Shown: piece after piece, positions 26,154 to 36,500 of the stretch | Numbering within the stretch: the first letter of the stretch is position 1 | Layout: each line of letters starts with the position of its first letter | Assembly (NCBI GenBank): GCA_016785015.1 | Contig: JADHTJ010000028.1 | Span: 1 to 39,400, forward strand | DNA from: Anaerolineales bacterium | GTDB taxonomy: Bacteria > Chloroflexota > Anaerolineae > Anaerolineales > UBA11858 | Reading direction: 5' to 3' | Length of the DNA stretch: 39,400 bases | The notes under the pieces: generated by a model | The model's input: the letters and a program-made list of their open reading frames with translations, nothing else | Databases searched by the model: none | Told to the model about the DNA's origin: nothing | Position numbers and translations under genes: made by a program

Positions 26154-27236
26154 TTATTCGCTGGCGTCACTGAAAGTCCACTTCTGGACACCATTAGAGT
26201 CGAAGGCTGCAAGCAGAGCTTCGGGCTGTGTAGTGGAGACCAAGATCAGGTCGCCAGCAGCTACTGGCCCAGCATAGGTGTTGCCTTCAAATTCTTTTTG
26301 CCAACGGTTGATGCCATCCGGGCTCACAGATACGATCAAGCCACTTTCTGAAGTGAAGTAAATTGCTTCTTCAGTTACCAGCGGAGTGTCGACTACCGCG
26401 CTTCCGGGTTGGATTTGCCATTTTTGGAGTCCACTTTGTAGATCTACGGCATAGAAAGAGCCGCTGAGGTCTCCAAAGTAAAGGGTATCCTCACTCAGGG
26501 CTGGTCCGCCCCAAATCCAATCTTGGGCGGCAAAGCGCCACAGGTCAGAGCCATTATCAGCGTTCAAGGCGATCATTTCTTCGCCAAAGGTGCCGATATA
26601 CAGCACGCGTTCGTCGCTCAATGCCGGAGTCCCAACAATCGCCCCACCAAGGTCATTGGTGACCCAACTTGGTGAGCCAGTTTGGGCGTTAATGGCGTAG
26701 ATTTTGTGATCCATAGATGCTACGTAGATACAATCGCACTCAGCATCACTGCCTGGGCTAGCCCAGATTTCGGCCTCCGTAGTAAACGCTTCTCGCAATG
26801 GTTGCCCATTGAAACCAAGCGAATAAACCTTATTGTCTGTCGAAGGGATGAAGATGCCATGTTGCGTTACCAGAGGACCGCCCACAAAGCGTCCCTCGGA
26901 TTCTTCGAAGGTCCAATTGACAAAGCCCGTCTGCGGATTGATGCTGTAAACGATATTGTCGTACCCACCGATGATCAGTTGTCCATCTTCTGTCAATGCT
27001 GGGGGTGCATAGAATGTTATGCTTGGATCTGGTTCAGAAGGATAGCGCCAGATTTCGGTGCCATTGGCCAAATTGACAGCATAAACATGGGTGTTGTAAG
27101 CCAGGTAAGCAGTTTCTTCATCTGCCGTGATTCCCGCCCAGCCAGACGCAACAACGCGGCTGCCGCTGGCGCAGGCACTCAAGGCGACAGAGATCAGTAG
27201 GATAAAAAGAATTAGGGAAATGCGGTTTGTTTTCAT
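26154..27236 (-). CDS. PQQ-like beta-propeller lipoprotein (BamB-like)
   Basis: The 360-residue protein has a lipoprotein signal peptide with lipobox LSAC (C22). It then carries repeated beta-propeller blades of the type VYAVNLANGTEIWRY, VYSINPQTGFVNWTF, IYAINAQTGSPSW, MIALNADNGSDLWRF and FYAVDLQSGLQKWQ. These are PQQ-repeat (Trp-docking) motifs, used as protein-interaction platforms rather than necessarily binding PQQ. Placement between yidD and yidC suggests an envelope-protein assembly role, by analogy with BamB. That is inference; no Bam genes are nearby and the organism may lack a standard outer membrane. Confidence 0.85.
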   Translation of the reverse strand: MKTNRISLILFILLISVALSACASGSRVVASGWAGITADEETAYLAYNTHVYAVNLANGTEIWRYPSEPDPSITFYAPPALTEDGQLIIGGYDNIVYSINPQTGFVNWTFEESEGRFVGGPLVTQHGIFIPSTDNKVYSLGFNGQPLREAFTTEAEIWASPGSDAECDCIYVASMDHKIYAINAQTGSPSWVTNDLGGAIVGTPALSDERVLYIGTFGEEMIALNADNGSDLWRFAAQDWIWGGPALSEDTLYFGDLSGSFYAVDLQSGLQKWQIQPGSAVVDTPLVTEEAIYFTSESGLIVSVSPDGINRWQKEFEGNTYAGPVAAGDLILVSTTQPEALLAAFDSNGVQKWTFSDASE

Positions 27237-27377
27237 GGGAATGTTGTCCGTTGCTCCTATCAGCGGCCGGCGCCGACATCGAAGACGGGCCTTTGGCCAG
27301 CAAGCAGGGATGAGTATTTTTCAGGCGATTCAATTCCTGATCATTGCTCAGCGACCACTGGTAGATAGAGCTGGAAT

Positions 27378-27704
27378 TTAGGGGACGGGGTCATAACCTC
27401 CTGGGTTGAATGGATTGCAGCGCAGTACGCGCCAGGTTGCCATCAGGCTTCCCTTGAGCGCACCATATTTATAGATTGCTCTAAACCCGTAGTGTGAACA
27501 AGAGGGGTAGAAACGGCATGTATTTGCTGGCAAGGCGCGCGATATCGTCTGTTGGTAAAGTCGTATCAGTGCCAACAAAGGCATACGGGGGATATTGAAA
27601 ATGCTCAGGGGAAGATCGCGCAAGCGTGGTTGCTCGTGATGATGGCTTGCCAGATCTGCATCCTCAATATATTCAGTATTCTCTAGGTGATAGTCGGTAG
27701 ACAT
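27378..27704 (-). CDS. yidD: YidD, membrane protein insertion efficiency factor, with an N-terminal extension
   Basis: The C-terminal about 70 residues are typical Yid[50 protein letters not shown] and GGYDPVP. YidD assists YidC-dependent insertion. The 108-residue product has about 38 additional N-terminal residues rich in Asp, Glu and His ([10 protein letters not shown]). The start at 27704 follows the rnpA stop by 2 bases; internal ATG at residue 41 is the alternative and would give a standard-size protein. The 141-base gap to the lipoprotein gene shows no terminator. Confidence 0.92.
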   Translation of the reverse strand: MSTDYHLENTEYIEDADLASHHHEQPRLRDLPLSIFNIPRMPLLALIRLYQQTISRALPANTCRFYPSCSHYGFRAIYKYGALKGSLMATWRVLRCNPFNPGGYDPVP

Positions 27705-27706
27705 TT

Positions 27707-28045
27707 TTATTCTTGGAAGAGTTGGGCCTTGATTAGCAGTTCGGTAGTAGCAGCCTTAATCTCGTGAAATTGTGTTTTGGCGCAGCCACTTCGAGCCAGG
27801 AGTACGATATCCCAACCTGGTGGGATTGCCGAAGTGAGCGGGCGTATGATTTCGCGGAGTTGACGTTTGGCACGGTTGCGTTGGACAGCGTTGCCTACTG
27901 ATCTTCCAGCGGATACACCAAATCTGGAAATTTTCAGATCATTAGGGAGTACAATCAACACAACAAGCGGGTGGGCAAATGACTTCCCATGTCGCCGCAC
28001 CCGCTTGAAATCTGTTGCACTGGTCAGACGTAAAGTTCGCTTCAC
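27707..28045 (-). CDS. rnpA: Ribonuclease P protein component
   Basis: The 112-residue protein starts [15 protein letters not shown] and contains [25 protein letters not shown], the RNR motif that contacts the P RNA. It matures tRNA 5' ends with the RNA subunit. The start is GTG at 28045, with a 42-base gap after rpmH. It has the canonical position between rpmH and yidD. No rnpB RNA was seen in the window. Confidence 0.94.
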   Translation of the reverse strand: MKRTLRLTSATDFKRVRRHGKSFAHPLVVLIVLPNDLKISRFGVSAGRSVGNAVQRNRAKRQLREIIRPLTSAIPPGWDIVLLARSGCAKTQFHEIKAATTELLIKAQLFQE

Positions 28046-28087
28046 CCCAAAGCCTGTTCAGGGGAACTCTGCCAGCCCAAATTTGAG

Positions 28088-28264
28088 TTAGCTGTTCCAA
28101 TTGGTTTTTTTGACGTGATTATTCATCTTCACTGCGAGGCGTTGGCGCCCTTTTAGCCTGCGTCTTTTTAGAACACCGCGACCACCGCGCGTTGACATGC
28201 GAGCGCGAAAACCGTGCACGCGAATTCGGCGTCGTTTCTTGGGTTGATAAGTTCGTTTTGGCAT
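28088..28264 (-). CDS. rpmH: 50S ribosomal protein L34
   Basis: A 58-residue, very basic protein starting [20 protein letters not shown] and continuing with [18 protein letters not shown], the diagnostic L34 core. It has a longer C-terminal tail ([15 protein letters not shown]) than the usual 44-47 residues. AGGA lies 8 bases before the ATG at 28264. It is the first gene of the rnpA-yidD-yidC-jag block and is driven by the promoter at 28393-28421. The customary dnaA neighbour is not present in the adjacent bases. Confidence 0.95.
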   Translation of the reverse strand: MPKRTYQPKKRRRIRVHGFRARMSTRGGRGVLKRRRLKGRQRLAVKMNNHVKKTNWNS

Positions 28265-28286
28265 ATAAATATTCCTATCTTTCTAT

Positions 28287-28326
28287 TTATTACTTGACTG
28301 TTCAGCTTATTACTTGCCTGTTCAGC
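28287..28326. repeat. 20-bp tandem direct repeat in the rpmH leader
   Basis: TTATTACTTGACTGTTCAGC at 28287-28306 is followed at once by a second copy with one change (A to C) at 28307-28326. It lies between the mapped promoter and the rpmH start, inside the predicted 5' untranslated region. It could be a recent slippage duplication or a doubled binding site. Confidence 0.8.
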
Positions 28327-28392
28327 CAAGGTGCGGTTTGCCATAGAAGGCTGAATAGTTTAGTATCTTTTTGTCTTCTAAGCCGACCGACG

Positions 28393-28421
28393 ATTATACC
28401 TTACGAGGGGTATCTGGTCAA
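28393..28421 (-). promoter_or_regulatory. Sigma-70-type promoter for the rpmH block
   Basis: On the minus strand TTGACC (28421-28416), a 17-base spacer and TATAAT (28398-28393) form a near-consensus housekeeping promoter. The start site would be about 28386, giving a leader of about 120 bases before rpmH that includes the tandem repeat. Confidence 0.8.
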
Positions 28422-28472
28422 ACTTTCTTTCGATTAAATTGTATCCTTTCAAGATTGAGAATTCCTTTACTA

Positions 28473-28501
28473 TTGCTTGTGTAGGCATTTTATTGTATAA
28501 A
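28473..28501 (+). promoter_or_regulatory. Promoter candidate for the MFS transporter gene
   Basis: TTGCTT at 28473-28478, a 17-base spacer and TATAAA at 28496-28501 lie about 110 bases before the MFS start. It is divergent from the rpmH promoter in the same 345-base gap. Apart from the two promoters and the tandem repeat, nothing further is recognisable in that gap. Confidence 0.55.
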
Positions 28502-28609
28502 TAGCCAATCGATGGTGTGATGGAAAAATTGCGTTATCGTAATCTATTATCATCCTTTTTTGGCCCATAACTTGCCAGGGTCAAAACCGAATTTTAAGAG
28601 GTCGATTTC

Positions 28610-29944
28610 GTGGAGAATAATATGCAATCATCGAATAACCAATTTGGCGGCATGAAAGGCTTTACCGTTGTTTGGATAGGTCAGATTATTTCCTTAATTG
28701 GCACAGCGATGAGCAATTTTGCGCTGACTCTGTGGGCATATGAAATAACTGGCAAGGCCACACCTTTAGCCTTGGTTGGGTTCTTTTTTGTGACCCCCAT
28801 GGTGATCTTGGGGCCTTTTGTGGGAGCTTTGATTGATCGCAGCAACCGCAAAATAATGATGATGCTCAGCGACCTGTCGGCTGCGGTGACCATGTTGGTC
28901 GTGTTGATCCTGTTCCTGACGGATAACTTGCAAATCTGGCATTTGTACGTTTCCGCGACAGTAACTGGCATATTTCAAGGATTCCAATGGCCGGCTTATT
29001 CTGCGGCAATCTCAGTTATGTTGCCCAAAGAACAATACGCCCGGGCGAATGGCATGTTGGAATTAGCAGGGAATGCATCTTTTGTAGTTGCACCATTATT
29101 GGCTGGCGCTCTGATAGCACCCTTAGGCATAGGTGGCATTTTATCCATCGACTTAGTTTCGGCGGTTTTTGCTATAACTACATTGTTGCTGGTGAATATT
29201 CCTCAACCAGATAAAAGTGCCGCGGGCCATGAGGGGGATGGAAATTTCTTCCAAGAAGCTGCCTACGGTTTTCGATATATTTTTGCTCGCCCTAGCCTAT
29301 TTGCATTGCAATTGGTATTTCTGATAGGTAATTTCTTCAATGCTTTGGCATTCTCAGTATTTGCGCCCATGATCCTTAGTAGAACAGGAAATAACGAAAT
29401 AATTTTCGGCAGTGTTCAGTCCATTGGTGCGGTTGGTGGTGTGCTTGGTGGGTTGGCAATGACTGCTTGGGGCGGCTTCAACCGCCGAATCCATGGCGTT
29501 TTACTTGGATGGATCTGTGCCGGTTTCTTTGGGCAAATGGTGACAGGTTTGGGGAATTCTTTGCTAATATGGGGAATTGGAATTTTTATCGTCTCATTTT
29601 TTGCGCCCATCTTGAATGCCTCTAATCAGGCTATTTGGCAAGCAAAAGTGCCACCTGATGTACAGGGCCGGGTTTTTTCAACTCGACGGTTGATAGCCTG
29701 GTTTGCTTCTCCACTCAGCTGGCTCATTGCAGGCCCTCTTGCCGATAATTTTATGGAGCCCGCCATGTCTGAAGGAGGACAATTAGCTCCAGTATTTGGC
29801 TGGATGGTAGGCACAGGTACGGGTGCTGGCATCGCATTGATGTTTGTTTTCTCAGGTATTTTGTTGGGCATCACTGGGTTAATAGGGTACATGTTCCCAG
29901 CCGTTAGGCGAGTAGAGCAATTGCTCCCTGATCACGATGCATAG
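28610..29944 (+). CDS. MFS transporter, probable drug/macrolide-type exporter
   Basis: The 444-residue protein has about twelve membrane helices. Motif A is recognisable after helix 2 as GALIDRSNRKIMMM. Further family segments are GFQWPAYSAAISVMLP and PEQYARANGMLELAG-like text, as in MefA-type MFS proteins. Substrates could be antibiotics or metabolites. GTG at 28610 has AAGAGG 8 bases upstream, while ATG at 28622 has GGAG 6 bases upstream, so either start is possible. The gene stands alone, with its own promoter candidate and a downstream hairpin. Confidence 0.82.
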   Translation: MENNMQSSNNQFGGMKGFTVVWIGQIISLIGTAMSNFALTLWAYEITGKATPLALVGFFFVTPMVILGPFVGALIDRSNRKIMMMLSDLSAAVTMLVVLILFLTDNLQIWHLYVSATVTGIFQGFQWPAYSAAISVMLPKEQYARANGMLELAGNASFVVAPLLAGALIAPLGIGGILSIDLVSAVFAITTLLLVNIPQPDKSAAGHEGDGNFFQEAAYGFRYIFARPSLFALQLVFLIGNFFNALAFSVFAPMILSRTGNNEIIFGSVQSIGAVGGVLGGLAMTAWGGFNRRIHGVLLGWICAGFFGQMVTGLGNSLLIWGIGIFIVSFFAPILNASNQAIWQAKVPPDVQGRVFSTRRLIAWFASPLSWLIAGPLADNFMEPAMSEGGQLAPVFGWMVGTGTGAGIALMFVFSGILLGITGLIGYMFPAVRRVEQLLPDHDA

Positions 29945-29983
29945 AATACTTCTCTAAATAGACTCGAATTTAAGGAAAGAGAA

Positions 29984-30016
29984 ATGGTAAGCCAAAGGAA
30001 TGGATTCCTTTGGTGA
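29984..30016 (+). other. Ten-codon open frame with ribosome site, overlapped by a hairpin
   Basis: ATG at 29984 follows AGGAAAGAG and reads MVSQRNGFLW, then TGA. The second half of this frame is a perfect stem: CCAAAGGAAT at 29992-30001 pairs with ATTCCTTTGG at 30004-30013 around a 2-base loop. The hairpin may simply end the MFS transcript, 47 bases after its stop. The mini-ORF could be chance, or a leader peptide. Confidence in translation is low; the hairpin itself is certain. Confidence 0.3.
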
Positions 30017-30056
30017 TAATTAGATTCTTAAAAAATTACAAAAAAGCAAATTGACC

Positions 30057-30086
30057 TTGCAATTTTGTTAGGTTTTCCTTTATAAT
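30057..30086 (+). promoter_or_regulatory. Promoter of the small-peptide unit
   Basis: TTGCAA at 30057-30062, an 18-base spacer and a perfect TATAAT at 30081-30086 lie 69 bases before the small ORF. A TTGACC at 30051-30056 is too far for the same -10. Transcription would begin near 30093. Confidence 0.6.
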
Positions 30087-30155
30087 ATCTTTGCAACATT
30101 TACATAATCCGAATTAGTTTATTCATTCATAGATCGAACATAAAGGAGATTTGAA

Positions 30156-30251
30156 ATGTCTGACCCCACTACTTCCCAAGTTGATGTTCAAGGCGATGGC
30201 GGCTATATTTGGAGCAGCCGGAATAAACCTGGATTCATCGGTGGTAAGTAA
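30156..30251 (+). CDS. Small 31-residue peptide gene, previously unannotated type
   Basis: ATG at 30156 has a perfect AAGGAG (30143-30148) with 7-base spacing. The product begins MSDPTTSQVDVQGDGGYIWS and ends SRNKPGFIGGK before TAA. It has no signal peptide or membrane helix, a Thr/Ser/Asp-rich first half, a GDGGY centre, one Trp, and a basic, GG-containing C-terminus. Charge is balanced (three Asp; one Arg and two Lys). It lies in its own unit, with a promoter at 30057-30086 and a terminator at 30366-30400. No family is recognised; a signalling peptide, a modified-peptide precursor or a small structural protein are all possible. Confidence 0.6.
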   Translation: MSDPTTSQVDVQGDGGYIWSSRNKPGFIGGK

Positions 30252-30365
30252 AAAAACCGTGTATCTATTAGAGACTCATAATAATATTTTAATGAGGTTT
30301 GCTGTTTGTGCTATGAATTGAGAATTGCATAATCATTGGTGTTCGCTAATTTTGGTAATTTATTT

Positions 30366-30400
30366 ACACCAGTCGGCTTCTAGCTTGGCTGGTGTTTTTT
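30366..30400 (+). terminator. Rho-independent terminator after the small-peptide ORF
   Basis: ACACCAG at 30366-30372 pairs with CTGGTGT at 30389-30395, with a further short inner GC stem, and runs directly into TTTTTT. It separates the peptide unit from the giant cyclase gene. The 114 bases between the peptide stop and this hairpin contain no other reading frame of note and would form a long 3' tail. Confidence 0.8.
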
Positions 30401-30435
30401 ATATGACCATTTCGTAAATAATACTCGGAAATGAA

Positions 30436-30465
30436 TTAGTATGACGCTGTTGTTGAAAGTATAAT
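30436..30465 (+). promoter_or_regulatory. Promoter candidate for the giant cyclase-ATPase gene
   Basis: TATAAT at 30460-30465 is a perfect -10. The -35 region TTAGTA (30436-30441) is weak, at an 18-base spacing. Transcription near 30472 would leave a 47-base leader. The weak -35 suggests activator dependence. Confidence 0.45.
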
Positions 30466-30518
30466 ATTTGCAATATCAATATTAAGAAATGGCCGGACAA
30501 TCAATTAGAGGATTATTT

Positions 30519-33500
30519 ATGGCAAATTCTTGCCCTATTTGTGGAAAGCAAATCGCTTTAGATTTTCGTTATTGTGGTTACTGTGGGGAGGAAATTGAGA
30601 ACTTTAAGCTCCAAGAATTGGATGGAATAAATTTTATTAAAGATCGTGGATCGCGTCGATTTGTGACCGTCTTATTTGCAGACATGACAAATTACACGCG
30701 TGCTTCTGAAAAACTAGACCCAGAGATCGTTTTCCGTACTCTTAGAATCGTTCTAGAACGGTTAGCACAGGTAATAAAAAAGTATGGGGGTCGGATAGAT
30801 CGATATTACGGAGATGGATTTTTAGCCACTTTTGGTATTCCCGAAGCAATTGAAGATGATCAACGTCGTGCGTTGCTTGCCTCTGTTGAAATGCAACAGT
30901 ACATGGAAGAACAAAAATTTGAAGTTCTAAAAAATTTTAATTGGGAGTTGCAATTAAGGATCGGAATCAATACTGGTCATGTTATCAGCGGTCAATTGGA
31001 TACTGGGCACATTTTCGATAGCAGCATATTTGGCCACACGGTCAACTTGGCCAGCCGTTTACAAGCATCTGCTCGTCCAGGAACTATTCTTGTGACCGAA
31101 CAGGTATACCACCAGATGCGCTTGGGTTTTAAATTTCAAGTTCCAGTGAAACTTAACTTGCGAGGTATCGACGAGCCGGTTGTGGCATATGAGTTTATTG
31201 AAGTACGAGAAAATCCAGAATCAATGCGAGGGCTAGTAGGTCGTTCAGTTCCACTAATCGGGAGAGACCGTGAATATGAATTGTTGATAACAAACCTTGA
31301 AAAATTAACAATCGAACAGCAAGGCATGGTTGCTCTGGTCACGGGGGATGCTGGAGTAGGGAAAACGCGCCTACTGGATGAGATACTGCTGCCTGAGGGG
31401 TTGAATTTTCGAATTGTCCGCATACAGAATACCGAATACGAAATGACTGGATATGCCCTGATTAGGGAGATGTTGCTTTCACTTGCTGAAATCGATCCTA
31501 GAGAATCATTGCCTGATCAAAAAGAGCATCTATTTGATTTCCTTTCTCGAACAAACGAAATGGGAGAAGACAACTCCTCAATTTTTGAAGGCATTATTTT
31601 TGGTAAATCGTTGAGCGAAGAAGGGGGTAGTGATCTTTTAAATTATCAAAAAAGTTTAGTTGTTGCTTTACGAAGAATCCTAGGAAGTTTGTTGAGACAA
31701 AAGCCATTAGTGATGGTTTTTGACGATATCCAATGGGCAGATTCGTCGTCAATGGAAATTCTATCGAATTTGGTCAGATTAACGTTTGAATTGTCATTGG
31801 CGATGATATTTGTGGCGCGATCAGAATATCGAAAATGTTTACCAGAATTTTTGCGCGAATCAAATTTCCCCCAAAAAGCAAAATTCATTAATATACATTT
31901 ACAATCTCTTACATATGAACAAAGCGACCAACTGGTCGAATTATTACTTAACAAAATTAAATTGCCCCAAACCTTAAAACAAAACATTTTTACAAGAACT
32001 TCTGGAAATCCATTTTATATTGAAGAGATTGTTCGGGTATTTATTGATGAAAAAATTGTTTATTTTGAGAATGGTGATTGGAACCTCATAGATCTGTGGA
32101 GTGAGCTATTTGGAAAAGTCCCTGAAACTATAAAAGGTTTATTGTTAAGTCGTTATGATCGCCAGCCTTATCATCTGAAAATGATAATGGATGCAGCATC
32201 TGTATTTGGGCAAAGTTTCCACTTAAGACTATTGGCTATGGTTTTAGGTATGGCTGATATGGAGTTGCGCAAGAATGTCAAAGATTTATTACAAGTTGAT
32301 TTTCTGCGACGATCATCTGGATTTGATTCTGAATTTTATTCTTTTCGTCATGCTTTATTGCGAGATGCAATTTATGGCACAATTCTAATTGAAGATCGTC
32401 GAAAACTTCATCAAAGCATCGCAGATACTTTGATTGAATTTGCCGAAGAATATTATGTTGATTCGGACGCAGTTATCAGCCATCACTTATCAATTTGTGA
32501 TTCAGAAAATGCAGTTTCATATATATTATGTGCTGCCAAACAAGCTGTTGGTAGATATGCCAATGAAGAAGCGATCTCATATTTTAACCGTGTAAAAGAA
32601 ATAGTTGGACGTGATTCGAGTCGAAAAGATTACATTGATGCCATAATTGGATTGAGCGAAGTGCTTAATCGGATGGGGGAGTCGCATACGGCAATCGAAG
32701 AACTTAATAACGCTCAAGATAGTCTAGATGAAAAACAGTTAATTGATTATCGAAGAGAGGATATTTATTTTCAGCTTGGTCTAGCTTTTTACAATATAGA
32801 CGATCTTAGTCAATCACTTAAACATTTTGAATCTGCAACTGTTATTTTGGAAAGAAATTTCAATGGAAAACACTCTTTTCACATTGCGGATGTTGAAATG
32901 GAAATTGGTTGGATATATTACAGTGAAGGAGATTTTGAAAGAGCACAACCAAAAGCAGAATCAGCTTTGCGCTTGGCAACCAAAGCAGGAAAACTCGAGT
33001 CAGAGGGAAATGCATATAAACTGTTAGCATCAATATATTTCAAGATGGGACAAATGCAAGAAGCAATTTCGATGGCTGAAAATTCATTAAAAATTCGAGA
33101 ACAACTGGGTGATATTTGGGGGGCGGCATCATCGCAAACAACTTTGGGCTATTTTTATCATCAAATTGGACAATGGACTTTGTCAGAAAAGATGCTACGC
33201 CAAGCCATCTATGTACAAGGTGAAGTGGGAGATTATTACAATTTGCTGGGTAGTTGGGTGAATTTGGGAATATTACTTCAGGATATGGGGAAATTTGATG
33301 AATCAATAGATTGTATTAATTCTGCCATAAGCATTTTGAGTGACCATGAATTTCCATTGTCTGATGTGAGTGCAGTTTATCTAACACGTGGACAAGTATT
33401 TTTACGTTCAGGAGAATTGAAATTAGCAACAACAGATTTTGAGATGGGTCTTGAGACGGCTCAATCTCAAAGCACCAGTGATTGGATCGCACTGGCATAT

Positions 33501-36500
33501 ACCTATCTTGCTGATGGGCATTTGAATAATGGAAAGATAGCAGAGGCTGAAAGATTGATTTTGGAATCTATGGAATTGATTGATCATTCTACAACCAACG
33601 AATTCAAAGTCGAGATGTATCGTGTTAAGGCTAACATTTCTCGTACTCGAGGTGAATTTCAGGAAGCCCATCAAGAAAATCGTGTGGCACAGAATCTAAT
33701 GAGAGAAATCGGTAATCGATATGAAGTTGCGCGATTGATTCTCGACAAAGCCGAGATTTATTTGGCTCAAGTTGAGAGAGTAATACCGTTAAAAGTCATT
33801 CTTGAAGACATGGAATTTGCCTTGGATACTTTTCAGAAATTGGATGCGGAAAAAGATATTGTGCTTGCGGAAGAGTATGTCTTCCAGATCATGGCTGACC
33901 AAACAGTGGGTGAGGAAAAATTGGATGAGAAATGGGTCTATCCGGTCGTTGTGGTTGATATTCGCACATCACTCCTAGCATTGGTTGATGAACAGCTAGA
34001 ACAAGTGTTGGTTGCCAAAAGAGGATTAACCGATGAATTGAAGAAATTCGCTGAAAAGCAAAATATCTTCCTTTCTTCCATACCATCCGGAATCTCACTC
34101 ATCTTGTCAAATATATATCCCCAGGCGATTGATCGAATGGTGTTAAATGCTGTTGAGGTTGCTCAATCGGTAATCATGTCGTGCGCCCGCTTGAACAAGT
34201 CTCTGCGGCGAAACTACGGGTTCGAACTGCAGATGAAAATTGGTATTGCTATTGGGACGGTCAATGAACTGATTTGTAACCAAGAGCAGGCTGCTTTATT
34301 TTCCAATGTGTCTCAGCTGGGACGACAAGCAGATTTGCTGGCTGAAATAGCAATGGATTTCCAGGTGCTCCTCACTGGAGAGATTCCTGCCAACCTGCAT
34401 GATTCCTTTGAGTTGGAGTTATTTAACCACTGTGATGACCGCGAAGTACCCCAACTGGTTTATCTGCTCGGGGAAGCGATATCGAACGCGGGGTATGAGC
34501 ATGATCTTCCACAAGCAAGCTCAAAACTGGTTGGTCGCGCTGGCGAATTAGATCTGATATGCGAGAGAATCAATCATGCAAAGGCTACAAATAGAGGCTC
34601 AATCACATATATCGAAGCAGAAGCAGGTATGGGAAAAACGAGGCTTTTGAAGGAAGTCATGGGAACAGTGGGGGAACACACCATGTTTTTAAATGGTAAA
34701 TGTGAGGCATTTCGGTCCAATATTAGTTTCTGGCCGTTGATAGAAATCCTCGAAAATGTGTTTCTTCCAGAAAATCCAGAATATTTACGCCTGAAAAGTA
34801 TATTAGGCATGCGCCCTCCCGATGAAGCTGACGAGGCATTGTTGAGTAACTTGCCCCCCGATGCGGTAAACAAAGAGATCTTTGCTTGTGTTAGAGAGTT
34901 TTTGATCAGAATCTCTGAGCAACAGCCATTGGTATTAGTATTTGAGGATGTGCATTTCATTGATTTGAGTTCGTTGGATCTGCTCGATTACTTGATTTCA
35001 ATCATCGCTGAGGCACCAATTTCAATGATCCTGATCTCGAGATCTGAAATGCCTGGCCCGCATCGCTCTTTTGTAAAAAAGGTCGAAAAAGTATGCCAGG
35101 AAAATTACCTAAATATAAACTTCTCTGAATTAGGTGAACAAGAAAGCCTGGATTTGATCAGGGATTTACTCGAGAGCGATGTTCTTCCCGATGGTTTAGA
35201 TGCCTTATATGAGCCGTTTATTGGCCATCCGCTCTCGATTGAAGAAGCTACCAGGTGTTTGGTCGAGCAGCGATGGTTGCAGAAAATTAAAAATAAATGG
35301 GTGTTAGCAGACTCCTTGAATTCGACGTCCGGACAAATGCCAACAACGTATCGCGAAGTGTTGTTAAGGCGTCTCAATCGACTTGATGCTGAGTCGTTGC
35401 ATGTTCTCCAGGCTGCAGCCTTACTGGGGGAAGTATTCGATCGAATTACCCTAAAGTATATGATTACAGAGAGTTCATTTGCTCAAAGATTGACAGAATT
35501 ATCAAAAAAGGGCTGGCTCCAAAAATCTAAGGTCGGAAATCCATCTCAATATCATTTTAATCATACGCTTACGCGTGAGACGATATATTCCACTTTGGTG
35601 AGATCGAAGAAACAGTTGCTTCACCAGCGTGCTGGGGAGGCAATTGAGTTCTTGTATCCTGAGAACCAAGAAGAGAACTTGGAAGTCTTAGCCTATCATT
35701 TTGAGCAAAGCGGTTTGCTGGAAAAAAATCTATACTATGCCGTTAGAGCAGCAGAGAAATGTGCCAGGCGAAATGCCCTGGAAGAAAGCCGCAGATATTT
35801 CCGCCAAGCCGAATCAATTCTTGATCAGCGATATCAGCCTCACTCAAGGACTATGATCAGAGTTTTACTAGGATTAGCTGATGTCCATCTGCGCCTTGGT
35901 GAACCATCAACGGCTGTAGAATCTGCCCAAAAACTTATAGCTGGTTCTAAAGATTTACCAAAAACATTACGCGCTGCCTGCTTTCGTCGCGTGGGATCTG
36001 CACGTCAAATGCAAGGCGATTTGGAAGCTGCACTCAACCTCTTCCAGCAGGCGCATAAAATATTGAATATGTCCGATGAAAGTATAGAAAAATCGAGTGA
36101 TAAATATTTTGTTTCAATTGAAGAAGAACAAATGGAAATCCAGATTGGGCTTGCCAGAATTTATTTTGATATGCATCGAAATTTGGATGCTAAAGAGCAA
36201 GCCGTTAAGTCACTGGATAACTTCAATCAGGATCGGTATCCCGCCAGTGCTGCCAGACTATGTAATTTGTTAGCTGGCATCATGCATCGCGAGAGGAATG
36301 TTGAAGAGGCCATAAAGCTGGCAGAGCGCGGCTTGGCGATTTATCAGGCCAATGGATTCCGAGACGGGGCTAGTGATACTTATTCCAATTTAGGGATTTT
36401 GTCAGTCGCTATGCAGGATTTTGAATCTGCAAATAATTATTTTTCGTTAGCTCTTGAAATAAATGAGTCGCTGGGGGATGTGGAAGGCATATCGATAACT

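Noticed and set aside
28265-28609. Replication origin or dnaA next to rpmH
   Set aside because: The gap holds promoters and a tandem repeat but no cluster of DnaA boxes or unwinding element that I could see, and the following gene is an MFS transporter.
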